Program-made: the position numbers and the translations under genes | Origin: Xanthomonas floridensis | GTDB taxonomy: Bacteria; Pseudomonadota; Gammaproteobacteria; Xanthomonadales; Xanthomonadaceae | Reading direction: 5' to 3' | Length of the DNA: 64,000 bases | Assembly: GCF_001642575.1 (NCBI RefSeq) | Contig: NZ_LXNG01000057.1 | Coordinates: 120,473-184,472 of the forward strand | Shown here: positions 37,164-46,665 of the stretch, in pieces | Layout: the number at the start of each line of letters is the position of its first letter | Position numbering within the stretch: the first letter of the stretch is position 1 | The notes under the pieces: generated by a model | The model's database searches: none | What the model was told of the DNA's origin: nothing | Seen by the model: only the letters and a program-made list of their open reading frames with translations

Positions 37164-37194
37164 AAAAAAAAGCCGGCTTTCGCCGGCTTTTTTG
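37164..37194. terminator. Bidirectional terminator between LpxR-like gene and dacC
   Basis: Stem AAAAGCCGGC / GCCGGCTTTT with loop TTTC is flanked by an A-run on one side and a T-run on the other, so it can stop transcripts from both convergent genes. Confidence 0.92.
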
Positions 37195-38409
37195 TTACTC
37201 CGATTCCCACCACATCCAGAAGGAATCCCAGAGGCGCTTGAAGAAACCGCCTTCTTCCACTGCGTTGATGGCGACCAGCGGGGCCTGGGCGATGATCTTG
37301 CCGTCCAGGCTGACCTTCACGGTGCCAACCTGCTGGCCCTTCTTGATGGGCGCCTGCAGGTTCTTGGCCACTTCCATGCTGGGCTTGAGGTCGTTGTAGC
37401 GGCCGCGCTGCAGGCTTACCAGCAGCGGTTGGGCCACGCCCAGCTGCACTTCGTCCTGTGCACCCTTCCAGACCTTCTGCTTGGTCACGACCTTGCCCGG
37501 TGCGTACAGGCTGTGGGTCTCGAAGAAGCGGAAGCCCCAGTTGAGCAGCGCCAGGCTATCGTCGGCGCGCTGGCGCTCGGAGCTGTCGCCCATGACCACC
37601 GCGACCAAGCGCTGATCGCCGCGCTTGGCCGAGCTCAGCAGGCAGTAGCCGGCCTCGGAGGTGTGGCCGGTCTTGATGCCGTCCACGGCCGGGTCGCGCC
37701 ACAGCAGCAGGTTGCGGTTGTTCTGCTTGATGCTGCCGACCTGGAATTCCTTGATCTTGTTGTAGGCGTAGGTTTCCGGGTAATCGCGCACCATCGCGCG
37801 GCCCAGCAGGGCCAGATCGTAGGCAGTGGAATGGTGGCCTTCGGCGCTCAGACCATGCGCGTTGACGAAGTACGAGTTCTTCATGCCGATCTTGGCGGCG
37901 TAGCTGTTCATCAGCGAGGCGAAGGCTTCTTCGCTGCCAGCCACATGCTCGGCCAGTGCAATCGCGGCGTCGTTGCCGGACTGGATCGCCATGCCCTTTT
38001 CCATGTCTTCCAGACGCGCGGTCTGGTTAACCGGGAAGCCGCTATAGCTGCCATCGGTGCCTGCGCCACCTTCGCGCCAGGCGCGCTCGCTCATCATGAC
38101 CTGGTCGTCGCGGGTGACCTTGCCGTTCTTGATCTCGGCGGCCACCACGTAGGAGGTCATCACCTTGGTGATCGAGGCCGGCGCCAGTTGCTGGTGGATG
38201 TTTTCACCGGCCAGCACCTGCCCGGTGGCGTAGTCCATCAGGATCCAGGACTTGGAGACGGCCGGCGCGGGCGCGGGCGGAACCGGCAATGCAGCCGGGG
38301 CAGCAGGCGCGGCGGCCGCAGCGGGGGTCGGCTGCGGCGCGGGCGTCTGGGCGCAGACCAGGCCGAAGGCAAACGTGGCCACGGCAGCGGCGGCGAAGCG
38401 GAATTTCAT
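37195..38409 (-). CDS. dacC: D-alanyl-D-alanine carboxypeptidase (PBP5/6 family)
   Basis: This 404-residue low-molecular-weight penicillin-binding protein trims pentapeptides in the periplasm. After the signal peptide and a Pro/Ala linker it has SITK (SxxK nucleophile motif), SGN and KTG (GIKTGHTSEAGYC). A C-terminal beta domain follows, and an amphipathic anchor ends GFFKRLWDSFWMWWESE. The start MKFRFAAAAV at 38409 follows an AGGAG. It continues the mltB-rlpA-dacC group, with a 257-base gap after rlpA. Confidence 0.95.
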   Translation of the reverse strand: MKFRFAAAAVATFAFGLVCAQTPAPQPTPAAAAAPAAPAALPVPPAPAPAVSKSWILMDYATGQVLAGENIHQQLAPASITKVMTSYVVAAEIKNGKVTRDDQVMMSERAWREGGAGTDGSYSGFPVNQTARLEDMEKGMAIQSGNDAAIALAEHVAGSEEAFASLMNSYAAKIGMKNSYFVNAHGLSAEGHHSTAYDLALLGRAMVRDYPETYAYNKIKEFQVGSIKQNNRNLLLWRDPAVDGIKTGHTSEAGYCLLSSAKRGDQRLVAVVMGDSSERQRADDSLALLNWGFRFFETHSLYAPGKVVTKQKVWKGAQDEVQLGVAQPLLVSLQRGRYNDLKPSMEVAKNLQAPIKKGQQVGTVKVSLDGKIIAQAPLVAINAVEEGGFFKRLWDSFWMWWESE

Positions 38410-38666
38410 TGAAGAACGACTCCTGACGGGCCCGAAGGCTGGGTAATGCGAAATTGTAAAGCGCTGCAGCAACGAGGGCGACGCATCAGACCACGCAGGC
38501 GCCTGCGCAGTTCAGCGATGACGGCGGGTGGCGCGCCATGCCGGCCTGGGCGGCAATCTGACAGGGCGGTCGGAGCGAACAACCGCGGGCGGTAGCAGAA
38601 GGGTGTGGTTGCGGTTGCTGGTTGCAACCGTGTCCGCCACTGATCTGGCAGGCACGGCCGGGGCGC

Positions 38667-40043
38667 TTAGTTGGCGACGATTTGCGGGCGCCCGAAGCCC
38701 AGGCCGGCGATGCGCTGCGCGATTTCGGACGCGTTGGCGTGATCGCGTGCATTGACGCGCAAGCGCCACAAGGTACGCCCGCCGCTGACAATATCGCTGA
38801 CGCTGGCGCCTGCAATGCCGGCCGATGCCAGCTGCGATAGCGCGCGATTGGCATTTTCGCGGCTGGCGAAACTGGCAACCTGCAACAGGATGTCGCCCAG
38901 CGCGGATTCGGCGGCGCTGGGCGCCCTGGCCGGAACCGGATCGACCTTGACCGGGCGCGCAGGCGCGCTCTCCGGCGCCTTGACCACCGCAACGGCGACA
39001 GGCGCAGCAGCAGCCGGACGCGGTGCCGCGGCCGCCGGCTTGCCGGTGGCCACACGTACGCCCTGCGCCTTCATCCAGGCATCGAAATTGTCGGCATTAC
39101 CGGGCTGGCGCGAATCGGCCACGCGATAGCGCCACCGTTCGCCGGCCGGGATGACCACAGCGCCACCCGAGGCAGCGGCAGGCGCGGCAACCACCGTACC
39201 CGCGCTCGCCGCCGCACGTGGCGGCACGGTGCGGGTGGGCAGGCGCTGCACCAGACCATCGATCTGGCTGCTGCCCGCAGCAGGCCGCGCCGTGGCAACG
39301 GCTGTAGAGGCCGGCTGGCCGCTGCGGCGCTTGGCCAGCAGATTGCCATTATCGGCTTCGGTCAGCCCGCGCACTTCCACATTGCCGGTGCCCTTGCCGG
39401 TGATCCCCAACTTGACCGCCGCGGCGTAGCTCAGATCGATCACGCGTCCATCGTGGAACGGGCCGCGGTCGTTGACGCGCACCACCACCGAATCGCCGGT
39501 GTCGGTATTGGTGACCAGCGCGAAACTCGGCAGTGGCAGGGTCTTGTGCGCGGCGGTGAAGGCGTACATGTCGTAGACCTCCTTGTTGGAGGTCAGCCGG
39601 CCGTGGAATTTGCTGCCGTAATACGAGGCAGTGCCGCGTTCGACATAGTCGCCGGGGCTGTCCATCACAACGTAGCGCTTGCCCAGCACCTCATACGGCG
39701 AGCGATTGCCCACCGCAGAGCGCGGCTCGTTGGTGACCAGGGGTTCGGGAATGCAGGCCACGTTGGGCACGTGGTCCGGCGTACTGTCCTTGACGCCGGG
39801 TTTGTACAGACCGCCGGCGGTGTAATCGCCACGCGTGGACGGGTCTTCCTTGGCCGCCGCGTACGGCGATGTGGAGGGGCATCCGGTCGCAACATATGCC
39901 GGCCCCTTGCCATCGACCTTGACGCCCTTGATGGCACCGCTACCGCTGCTGCCGGCACCTTTCTTCGGTGCGCTGCTGCAGGCCGCCAGGCCCAGCATCA
40001 ATGCCATCGGGATCAGCCACTTGGGGCCTGTCATGCTGTTCAT
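38667..40043 (-). CDS. rlpA: Septal ring lytic transglycosylase RlpA family lipoprotein
   Basis: This 458-residue outer-membrane lipoprotein (lipobox LAAC) has a double-psi beta-barrel at about residues 135-235 (GTASYYGSKFHGRLTSNKE, VVVRVNDRGPFHDGRVIDLS). The Glu and Asp used by active RlpA enzymes are retained. A Pro/Ala linker leads to a C-terminal SPOR domain (LLQVASFASRENANRALSQL) that binds denuded glycan at the septum. The N-terminal 135 residues are longer than in Pseudomonas. It overlaps mltB by four bases (ATGA). Confidence 0.95.
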   Translation of the reverse strand: MNSMTGPKWLIPMALMLGLAACSSAPKKGAGSSGSGAIKGVKVDGKGPAYVATGCPSTSPYAAAKEDPSTRGDYTAGGLYKPGVKDSTPDHVPNVACIPEPLVTNEPRSAVGNRSPYEVLGKRYVVMDSPGDYVERGTASYYGSKFHGRLTSNKEVYDMYAFTAAHKTLPLPSFALVTNTDTGDSVVVRVNDRGPFHDGRVIDLSYAAAVKLGITGKGTGNVEVRGLTEADNGNLLAKRRSGQPASTAVATARPAAGSSQIDGLVQRLPTRTVPPRAAASAGTVVAAPAAASGGAVVIPAGERWRYRVADSRQPGNADNFDAWMKAQGVRVATGKPAAAAPRPAAAAPVAVAVVKAPESAPARPVKVDPVPARAPSAAESALGDILLQVASFASRENANRALSQLASAGIAGASVSDIVSGGRTLWRLRVNARDHANASEIAQRIAGLGFGRPQIVAN

Positions 40044-41188
40044 GCCGGGGGTAACTCCTTGCCGGCGATGGCCTCGGACAGCTGGAACACGGCCATCGCA
40101 TACATCTTGGAAATGTTGTAGCGGGTGATTGCGTAGAAGTTCTGGAAGCCCAGCCAGTACTGCTTGCCGTTGGCGTCATCCAGGCTGATCGGGGTGGCGG
40201 TGCTGCCCGCCACCACCGGCGCACCTGGGTGGTACCCGCGCGCGGACAGATCGGCCAGCGTGTACACCGGCGACCAGTCGGTGGGATTGAATTCCTCGTG
40301 GCCGGCGGCCAGCGTAGCCGGCACCGCGACCTGTCCGTCGCGCACCCAGCCGCCCTTCTTGACGAAGTAATTGGCGATCGAGGCGAACACGTCGTTGTAA
40401 TCGGTGAACAGATTGCGCTTGCCATCCGCATCGCCATCGACGCCGAACTGGCGATAGCTCGATGGCATGAACTGGCCCATGCCCATCGCACCGGCGTAGC
40501 TGCCGATCAGCGCGGTGACATCGAGCTGCTCTTCCTTGCCGAGCGCGAACAATTGACCAAGTTCATCGCGGAAAAACAGCTCGCGCCGCACTTCGCGCTC
40601 GAGCTTGGCTGGGTCGCCGCTGCGCGGATAACGGAACGCCAGCGTGTATAGCGCGTCCAGTACGCGGTATTTGCCTGCGTTCGTGCCGTAGCTGGTTTCC
40701 ACACCGATGATGGCCACGATCACTTGGGCGGGCACCCCGGTGGCAGCCTCCACCTTGCTCAACTCGGCACGATGTTCGGCCAGGAACTTGCGGCCGCCAT
40801 CGATGCGCGCCTGGGTGATGAACATCGGCCGGTATTCGTTCCACGGCTTGACCCGTTCGGCCGGACGCGACATCGCGGTGACGATGGCGTCCTTGAACTG
40901 TGCCTGCGCCAGGGTCGCCTCGATCTGCGCTGCATCGATGCCGTACCTGGCAGCGGTGTCGCGCACAAAGTTGGCGCGGGCGATCTCGAACGGCACCGGG
41001 GTCAGATCCACTGGCGGCAAGGCGGGCGCCTCGGCAGCAGCGCTGGCGGGCGTTGCGGACGCTACAGGCGGACCGGGCGGCTTGGCCGGGGGCGCACTGG
41101 CTGCCGGCGGCGGGGACGGAGGGCTGGGCTGGGTCGCGCAGGCGACAAGGCCGAGGGTGAGCAGGCAGGTCAGAGTGCGTCGAATCAT
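40040..41188 (-). CDS. mltB: Membrane-bound lytic murein transglycosylase B
   Basis: This 382-residue lipoprotein (LVACATQ) has a Pro-rich linker. The MltB catalytic domain has the acid/base Glu in VAIIGVETSYGTNAG, followed by AGAMGMGQFMPSSY and FASIANYFVKKGGW. It cleaves glycan strands to form 1,6-anhydro ends. It is the first gene of the mltB-rlpA pair, which usually follows rodA directly. Here a polygalacturonase gene lies between them. Confidence 0.96.
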   Translation of the reverse strand: MIRRTLTCLLTLGLVACATQPSPPSPPPAASAPPAKPPGPPVASATPASAAAEAPALPPVDLTPVPFEIARANFVRDTAARYGIDAAQIEATLAQAQFKDAIVTAMSRPAERVKPWNEYRPMFITQARIDGGRKFLAEHRAELSKVEAATGVPAQVIVAIIGVETSYGTNAGKYRVLDALYTLAFRYPRSGDPAKLEREVRRELFFRDELGQLFALGKEEQLDVTALIGSYAGAMGMGQFMPSSYRQFGVDGDADGKRNLFTDYNDVFASIANYFVKKGGWVRDGQVAVPATLAAGHEEFNPTDWSPVYTLADLSARGYHPGAPVVAGSTATPISLDDANGKQYWLGFQNFYAITRYNISKMYAMAVFQLSEAIAGKELPPA

Positions 41189-41731
41189 CGGCCGAGGGTA
41201 ACAGACATCAGATGAACTTCTGGCAATAAGGCCATGAAACGCAAAGACTTTGGATCAAGTCAAGGGGTGTTGCAGCAAATTCGGGAATGGGGAGTCGGGA
41301 ATCGGGAATCGGGAATGGGGAGTCGGGATTGGAAAGACGCAGATGCAGTAGCGGGAGGTCGCGATCAGGAAGGAAGCTTGGCTTTTAGGGTTGAGGCTGC
41401 ACCCCAGGGCCGGACTTGGCGGGCTGCTGTGGGGCCAAGGCCAAGACCAAGTCGTATGGTTTGGCTTAGGGCGGTACCGAGCCGTGCGGTTTGGCTCTGG
41501 CTGACTGATGGGCAGAAGCCTGGAACGGCAAACTCGTGAGCGCGGTCGTCGCCTGCGCTTGTCGACAACATGGAGGCACGACTACGCGCGCTACTCACCC
41601 AGCTGCGTAGCAGTTGCGCATGCGACGTGGATTGGCGGACGACGCTTTCGCACCTGCGCCGCCTTGGTGGGTGCAGCGCTGCGCGGTAGCCGCTGTTCCG
41701 GCGCGGCCGTTGGAGGGCCGCGCCGGGTGTC
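41189..41731. other. Spacer with GGGAATC heptamer array (41281-41331) and a stem-loop (41700-41724)
   Basis: About 540 bases lie between mltB and the polygalacturonase stop. A forward heptamer array of about 51 bases occupies 41281-41331. A GC stem GGCGCGGCC / GGCCGCGCC (41700-41708 and 41716-41724) lies just after the polygalacturonase stop on the minus strand and may end its transcript, though no T-run follows. No gene was recognised. Confidence 0.7.
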
Positions 41732-43129
41732 TCACAGCGCCGGGAAGCGGGGAGCGCCCGAGCAGGTGGGGATCGCGCCGCTGACCTGTACCGGGCCGGT
41801 GGTGACTCCGGTGCCGGTCGGTGTCAGTGCGCTGTTGCTGAGCCCGATCTGCGCATTGCTGGCGGTCACCGTCACCGAGGTGCTTCCGATGGCCACATTG
41901 GCCAGCACCAGATCCAGCGGTGTCTGCGCGTCGTAGCCGCGCAGGATCCACCCCTTGCCGCCGGCGTCGTTGGCGCTGCGCAATCCATCCACGACGATGG
42001 CGCTGAAGGTCGGCTTGGTACCGCTGCTGCCGCCGGCATAGAACGGGTTGATCACCACCGGGCTGGTCACCCCGTACAGGCAGGTGTTGCGATAGGTCAC
42101 CTGGCTGACCGGCCCGCCCTTGACGATGCTGGTCTTGATGCGCAGGCCGTTGTTGTCGGTGCTGCGGTTACCTGCATCGTCGGTGGACACCAGCGCATTG
42201 TTGTCCACCAGCACGTTGCTGACGCCGGACATCACTTCGCTGCCGATCGAGATGCCGTGCGTGCCATAGCAGCGGCTGTTGCGCACGGTGATGTTGGCCG
42301 ACCTGGAGGCGATGGTCTTGATCGCCACGCAGTCGTCGCCCCCCATCACATCGCTGTCGTGGATGGTGGCGTTGACCACGCTGTCCAGATCCAGTCCGTC
42401 GGTGTTGGGGCTGCTGGCGGGTGATTTCACCCGCACGCCCCAGATGGTGAGGCCATTGACGATATGCGAGAAGAAATGGAAGTAGGCCGCATTGATCAGG
42501 TTGACGTCGTAGAGCGTGAACTCGCTGGAATTCTGCACCTTGATCAGGTCCGGGCTGTTCTGCACCTGATTGGCTTTCTTTGCGTTTTCGCCGAACTCCC
42601 ACCAGGTGGTGCTCTTGCCCAGCATGGTCTGATCGCCGCGCCCATCGATGGTGCCCTGACGCCCGCCGGTGCGAATGCCCATCACGCCTGCGTTGTTGCC
42701 CTTGACGCTGATCAACGGCAGGCACGCACCGCTCTTGGAACCGGCGGTGCCGCAACCGCTGCCGTAGTCGGCCGGGTTGCGCGAGCCGTACAGGGTGACG
42801 CCCTGGTCGATGACCAGGGTGACGTTGGCCGGGATGGACAACGGCCCGGTCAGAAACGCGTTGCCACTGCCGCTGGTCAACAGCACGCTTCCGTTCTTGC
42901 AGGCGTTGAGCGCGGCCTGGATGGCCTTGGTATCAGGGGGCGCGCTTTCCAGCGCGGCGTCGAATTGCCGCCCGGTCGGCGTCTGGCTGGCCTTCAAGGA
43001 TGGCTGGCAAGCGGCAGGAATCGCTGGTTGCGCGACAGCGCGCGTATCGCCGGTAGCAAACGTAACGGCACCGGCTTGCGCAGCAAGCGTCAGACAAGCG
43101 CCGCCGATGGCAGCGGTAAGCAGTTTCAT
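41732..43129 (-). CDS. Secreted polygalacturonase, glycoside hydrolase family 28
   Basis: This 465-residue secreted pectinase has signal peptide MKLLTAAIGGACLTLAAQAGA. The right-handed beta-helix has all GH28 signatures: NTDGLD (Asn242, Asp244), GGDDC (Asp265, Asp266), GTHGISIGS (His291) and RIKTS (Arg-x-Lys). It hydrolyses alpha-1,4 bonds of polygalacturonate in plant cell walls and is most likely secreted by the type II system. A perfect PIP box and spaced -10 element (43213-43273) put it under HrpX control. It interrupts the conserved rodA-mltB order. An in-frame extension to 43321 would absorb the promoter and is not used. Confidence 0.95.
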   Translation of the reverse strand: MKLLTAAIGGACLTLAAQAGAVTFATGDTRAVAQPAIPAACQPSLKASQTPTGRQFDAALESAPPDTKAIQAALNACKNGSVLLTSGSGNAFLTGPLSIPANVTLVIDQGVTLYGSRNPADYGSGCGTAGSKSGACLPLISVKGNNAGVMGIRTGGRQGTIDGRGDQTMLGKSTTWWEFGENAKKANQVQNSPDLIKVQNSSEFTLYDVNLINAAYFHFFSHIVNGLTIWGVRVKSPASSPNTDGLDLDSVVNATIHDSDVMGGDDCVAIKTIASRSANITVRNSRCYGTHGISIGSEVMSGVSNVLVDNNALVSTDDAGNRSTDNNGLRIKTSIVKGGPVSQVTYRNTCLYGVTSPVVINPFYAGGSSGTKPTFSAIVVDGLRSANDAGGKGWILRGYDAQTPLDLVLANVAIGSTSVTVTASNAQIGLSNSALTPTGTGVTTGPVQVSGAIPTCSGAPRFPAL

Positions 43130-43212
43130 AGAAGAGATCACCCGAAAGAGAAAGTGCGCGTGCCCGTGCAGGCCACGCGGTGCGCACCGCCATCGCTGCA
43201 GCGGCGTGGCGG

Positions 43213-43273
43213 ACTCTACGGAGCGTGGTGCACGCCTGTAGCAGACGAGCGAATCGGGCACCGTGCGAGCGAA
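43213..43273 (-). promoter_or_regulatory. PIP box and -10 element: predicted HrpX-dependent promoter
   Basis: On the minus strand TTCGC (43273-43269), 15 bases, TTCGC (43253-43249) is an exact plant-inducible-promoter box. Exactly 30 bases further downstream is TAGAGT (43218-43213), which fits the YANNNT -10 element required 30-32 bases from the box. The ATG of the polygalacturonase lies 84 bases beyond. The combination is the established signature of the HrpG/HrpX regulon. Confidence 0.88.
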
Positions 43274-43486
43274 GTCATGCCCGCGCGCTGCGCGCTCCTT
43301 GCAACACAGCGCGCAAAACACGACACAGGTGCCGAGCTGTCAGCGCGATGACATGCGCGCGTCACGACCGTCAACAACACGTTCGTGCAGGCCTGCTGCG
43401 CGCGGAGTGATTGGTGTGACGCACGCCAGGCACTCTGCCTGGCGCTCACTAACCGTAAGCACGCGATGCAGCGCAGCTGCGCGGCC

Positions 43487-44605
43487 TCAGTACCCATGCA
43501 CCGGGCGATGCGACTTCACCGCCATCACCAGCCCCAACCCGGCCAGCAACGACACTGCCGAGGTGCCGCCATAACTCATCAGCGGCATCGGCACGCCGAC
43601 CACCGGCAGCAGGCCGGAGATCATGCCGCCGTTGACCAGCACGTAGACGAAGAACGCCAGGCCGGTGGCACCGGCGACCAGGCGCGAATAGGTGTCGCGT
43701 GCCTGCGAAGCGATCCACAGGCAGCGGCCGATGACGATCAAATACAAGGTCAGCACGGTGGCCACGCCGATCCAGCCGAATTCCTCGCTGAGCACGGAGA
43801 ACGCAAAGTCGGTGGTCTGCTCGGGAATGAAGTTCAGATGCGATTGCGAGCCCAGCCCCCACCCCTTGCCATCCAGCCCGCCGGAGCCAATGGCGATCTT
43901 GGACTGGATGATGTTCCAGCCGGCACCGAGCGCGTCGTTTTCCGGGTTGAGGAACATCATGATGCGGTCCTTCTGGTACGGGCGCAGCAGCCAGAACCAG
44001 GCCACCGGCGCGGCCGCCGAGACCCCCCCGATGCCCACCGCCACCCACCACCACGGCAACCCGGCCAGCAGCAGCACGAACACGCCGCTGGCGGCGATCA
44101 GCACACCGGTGCCGAAGTCCGGCTGCAGCATGATCAGTGCGGTCGGCACGCCGATGATCACCCCGGTCACCAGCACGGTGGAAATGCGCGGCGGCAGCGG
44201 CATGCGATGCAGATACCAGGCCGCCATCATCGGCAGGCTGATCTTGAGCAGCTCGGCCGGCTGCAGGTAGAACACTTTCAGGTCCAGCCACTGGCGGCCG
44301 TACTTGCCCGTGCCCAGTGCGAAGACCGCCAGCAACGGCAGCATCGACAGGCCATACACCCATGGGGTCCAGGCACGCAGGCGCAGCACCGACATGCGCG
44401 AGATCCCCCACATCGCGGCCATGCCGATGACAAAGCGCACGCCCTGCGCCATCACCAGGTGATCGCCATTGACGGCGCCGCCAGCGCTCTTGAGCACCGA
44501 CAGGCCGATCGCCATCAACGCGCCGAGTGCCAGGCACAGCACCCAGTCCAGGCTGCGCGTGAAGCGCGCGGCCATGTCCACCAACCAGCGCGCGATGTCA
44601 CTCAA
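43487..44605 (-). CDS. rodA: Rod-shape-determining SEDS glycosyltransferase
   Basis: This 372-residue inner-membrane SEDS protein has about ten helices and polymerises lipid II for cell elongation together with PBP2. Family markers include FIGMAAMWGISRMSVLRLR, FGTGVLIAASGVFVLLLAG, GLGSQSHLNFIPEQTTDFAFSV (split) and the final MPLMSYGGTSAVSLLAGLGL. It overlaps mrdA by four bases (ATGA). The polygalacturonase lies downstream instead of the usual mltB. Confidence 0.97.
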   Translation of the reverse strand: MSDIARWLVDMAARFTRSLDWVLCLALGALMAIGLSVLKSAGGAVNGDHLVMAQGVRFVIGMAAMWGISRMSVLRLRAWTPWVYGLSMLPLLAVFALGTGKYGRQWLDLKVFYLQPAELLKISLPMMAAWYLHRMPLPPRISTVLVTGVIIGVPTALIMLQPDFGTGVLIAASGVFVLLLAGLPWWWVAVGIGGVSAAAPVAWFWLLRPYQKDRIMMFLNPENDALGAGWNIIQSKIAIGSGGLDGKGWGLGSQSHLNFIPEQTTDFAFSVLSEEFGWIGVATVLTLYLIVIGRCLWIASQARDTYSRLVAGATGLAFFVYVLVNGGMISGLLPVVGVPMPLMSYGGTSAVSLLAGLGLVMAVKSHRPVHGY

Positions 44606-46662
44606 TGGTCGGTCTCCTGCACCGCATCCGGCACGTCCGGCACCACCGGTTGCGCGGGCGTGCTGGGATCCAGCGCCACCGCAGTCTGGCCGATCACCAC
44701 CGGCAGGTCTTCCAGCGTGGCAGCGGCCGTATCGCCGGCCTGGCGTGCATCGGTGGCGCCGGCTTCGAACTGGTTGACGCCCACCGCGGTCATGCCCAGC
44801 TCGCTGTCCAGCGGCAGGATGCCCGCAGGCATCTTGCCAAGCAGCCAGGCGTCGAAGATCTTGCGCGCGATCGGCGCCGCCGAGCTGGTGCCGAAGCCAC
44901 CGCCCTCCACCGCGACCGCCACCGCGATGACCGGATTGTCGGCCGGCGCAAAGCCGACGAACAGGCCACGGTGGCGCAGATGCATCGGCAGGCTGCGCGG
45001 GTCCACCGCAGCCACGCCCTTGCGGCTGACCACCTGCGCGGTGCCGGTCTTGCCGGCCATCTGGTACGGCGCGCCGGGCGTGATCGCATACCCGGTGCCG
45101 CCCGGGCGCATGGTGTCCATCATGCCCTCGCGCACCACCTGCAGGTGCGCTGCGCTCGGGCTGACCGGCTTGCCCGGCGGCTGGATCATCGGCTGCCAGG
45201 GATGGTCGAAGCCGGTGCGCTGCTCCAGCACCAGGTGCGGGCGCAGCAGCAGCCCGCCGGCGATGGCCGATACCCCGCGTACCAGCTGCAGCGGGGTCAC
45301 TTTCCAGTCGCCCTGGCCGATGGCGATATTGACCGTGTCGCCGGGATACCAGCGCTCCTTGCGGGTCTTGTACTTGTAGGCCGGCGACGGCAGGATGCCG
45401 CCGATTTCGCCAAGCAGGTCCACCCCGGTGGGCTGGCCGAAGCCGTAGTCGGCCATGTAGTGGTCGAAGCGCTCGATGCCCATGTCCACCGCCAGGCGGT
45501 AGTAATAGGTATTGACCGATTGGGCGATGGATTTGCGCAGGTCGGTCCAGCCGTGGCCGCCGCGGTGCGAGTCGCCCCAGCCGCGGCTGACCCCGGGCAG
45601 GTAGAACATGCCGGTGGAGAGCACGCGGTCTTCCGGCCGGCGCAGGCCGCTATCGAGCCCCGCCAGCGCAATCAGCGGCTTGAGCGTGGAGCCCGGCGCC
45701 ACGCCACCCAGCACCAGCCGGTTGAACTGCGGCCGCGACGGGTTGTCGTTGAGCATCTTGAAGTCGGTATGCGAGATGCCGTTGACGAACAGGTTGGGGT
45801 CGTAGCTGGGCAGGCTGACCATGCCCAGGATCTCGCCGGTGCGCGGGTCCATCGCAATCGCCGCACCTTCGTGCTCGCCGAACGCCGCCACCATTGCGCG
45901 CTGCAGGTCGGCATCCACCGACAGCCGCAGATCCGCGCCGGATTGCGGCGCCACCCGCCCCACGGTACGGATGGCCCGCCCCTGCACGTTGGTCTCGACC
46001 TGCTCGTAGCCGACCTGGCCGCGCAGGTCCTGCTCGTAGTAACGCTCCAGCCCGGACTTGCCCATGTGGGTCAACGCGGCATTGCCCTCGCCCAGCACCG
46101 CCAGGTCTTTTTCATCGATGCGACCGACGTAGCCGATGATGTGCGCGAACAACGGCCCGAATGGATAGCGACGGGTCAGGTACGGCTCCAGCTCCACGCC
46201 GGGAAAGCGCCAGCGCTCCACCGCAAAGCGCGCCATTTCCTCATCGCTCATGCGCAGCTTGAGCGTCACCGGCAGGAAGCTGCGGCGCGCGCGGCGCTCG
46301 CGATTGAAGCGCTCCAGGTCTTCCGGCGCGATCGGGATCACCTTGCCCAGCGCGGCCAGCATGGCGTCCATGTCGGCGACCTTGTCCGGGGTCACGTCCA
46401 GGCGGAACGCCGGCACGTTTTCGGCCAGCAGCCGGCCGGTGCGGTCGTAGATCATGCCGCGCCCGGGCACCACCGGTTTGGGCTTGATGCGGTTGGCTTC
46501 CGAGCGGGTGGCGTAGACCTCGTGGTCGAGCACCTGCAGCTTGAAATACCACCCACCCAGGCCGACCAGGCAGATCACCACCATCACAAACCCCAGCACC
46601 GCGCGCCGGCGGAACTGCTCGGCCTCGGCATGCGGGTTCTTGGGCTGGCGCCGACCGTGCAT
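44602..46662 (-). CDS. mrdA: Penicillin-binding protein 2
   Basis: This 686-residue transpeptidase makes cross-links in elongating wall. It has one N-terminal membrane segment (AVLGFVMVVICLVGLGGWYF), a pedestal domain and the transpeptidase motifs STLK (Ser-x-x-Lys), SVN and KTGTAQ. The last 80 residues form an Ala/Thr/Val-rich tail (AGDTAAATLEDLPVVIG, DPSTPAQPVVPDVPDA) that is longer than in E. coli. The ATG lies 3 bases after the mreD stop and the end overlaps rodA by 4 bases, so the gene is tightly coupled on both sides. Confidence 0.97.
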   Translation of the reverse strand: MHGRRQPKNPHAEAEQFRRRAVLGFVMVVICLVGLGGWYFKLQVLDHEVYATRSEANRIKPKPVVPGRGMIYDRTGRLLAENVPAFRLDVTPDKVADMDAMLAALGKVIPIAPEDLERFNRERRARRSFLPVTLKLRMSDEEMARFAVERWRFPGVELEPYLTRRYPFGPLFAHIIGYVGRIDEKDLAVLGEGNAALTHMGKSGLERYYEQDLRGQVGYEQVETNVQGRAIRTVGRVAPQSGADLRLSVDADLQRAMVAAFGEHEGAAIAMDPRTGEILGMVSLPSYDPNLFVNGISHTDFKMLNDNPSRPQFNRLVLGGVAPGSTLKPLIALAGLDSGLRRPEDRVLSTGMFYLPGVSRGWGDSHRGGHGWTDLRKSIAQSVNTYYYRLAVDMGIERFDHYMADYGFGQPTGVDLLGEIGGILPSPAYKYKTRKERWYPGDTVNIAIGQGDWKVTPLQLVRGVSAIAGGLLLRPHLVLEQRTGFDHPWQPMIQPPGKPVSPSAAHLQVVREGMMDTMRPGGTGYAITPGAPYQMAGKTGTAQVVSRKGVAAVDPRSLPMHLRHRGLFVGFAPADNPVIAVAVAVEGGGFGTSSAAPIARKIFDAWLLGKMPAGILPLDSELGMTAVGVNQFEAGATDARQAGDTAAATLEDLPVVIGQTAVALDPSTPAQPVVPDVPDAVQETDH

Positions 46663-46665
46663 GGG

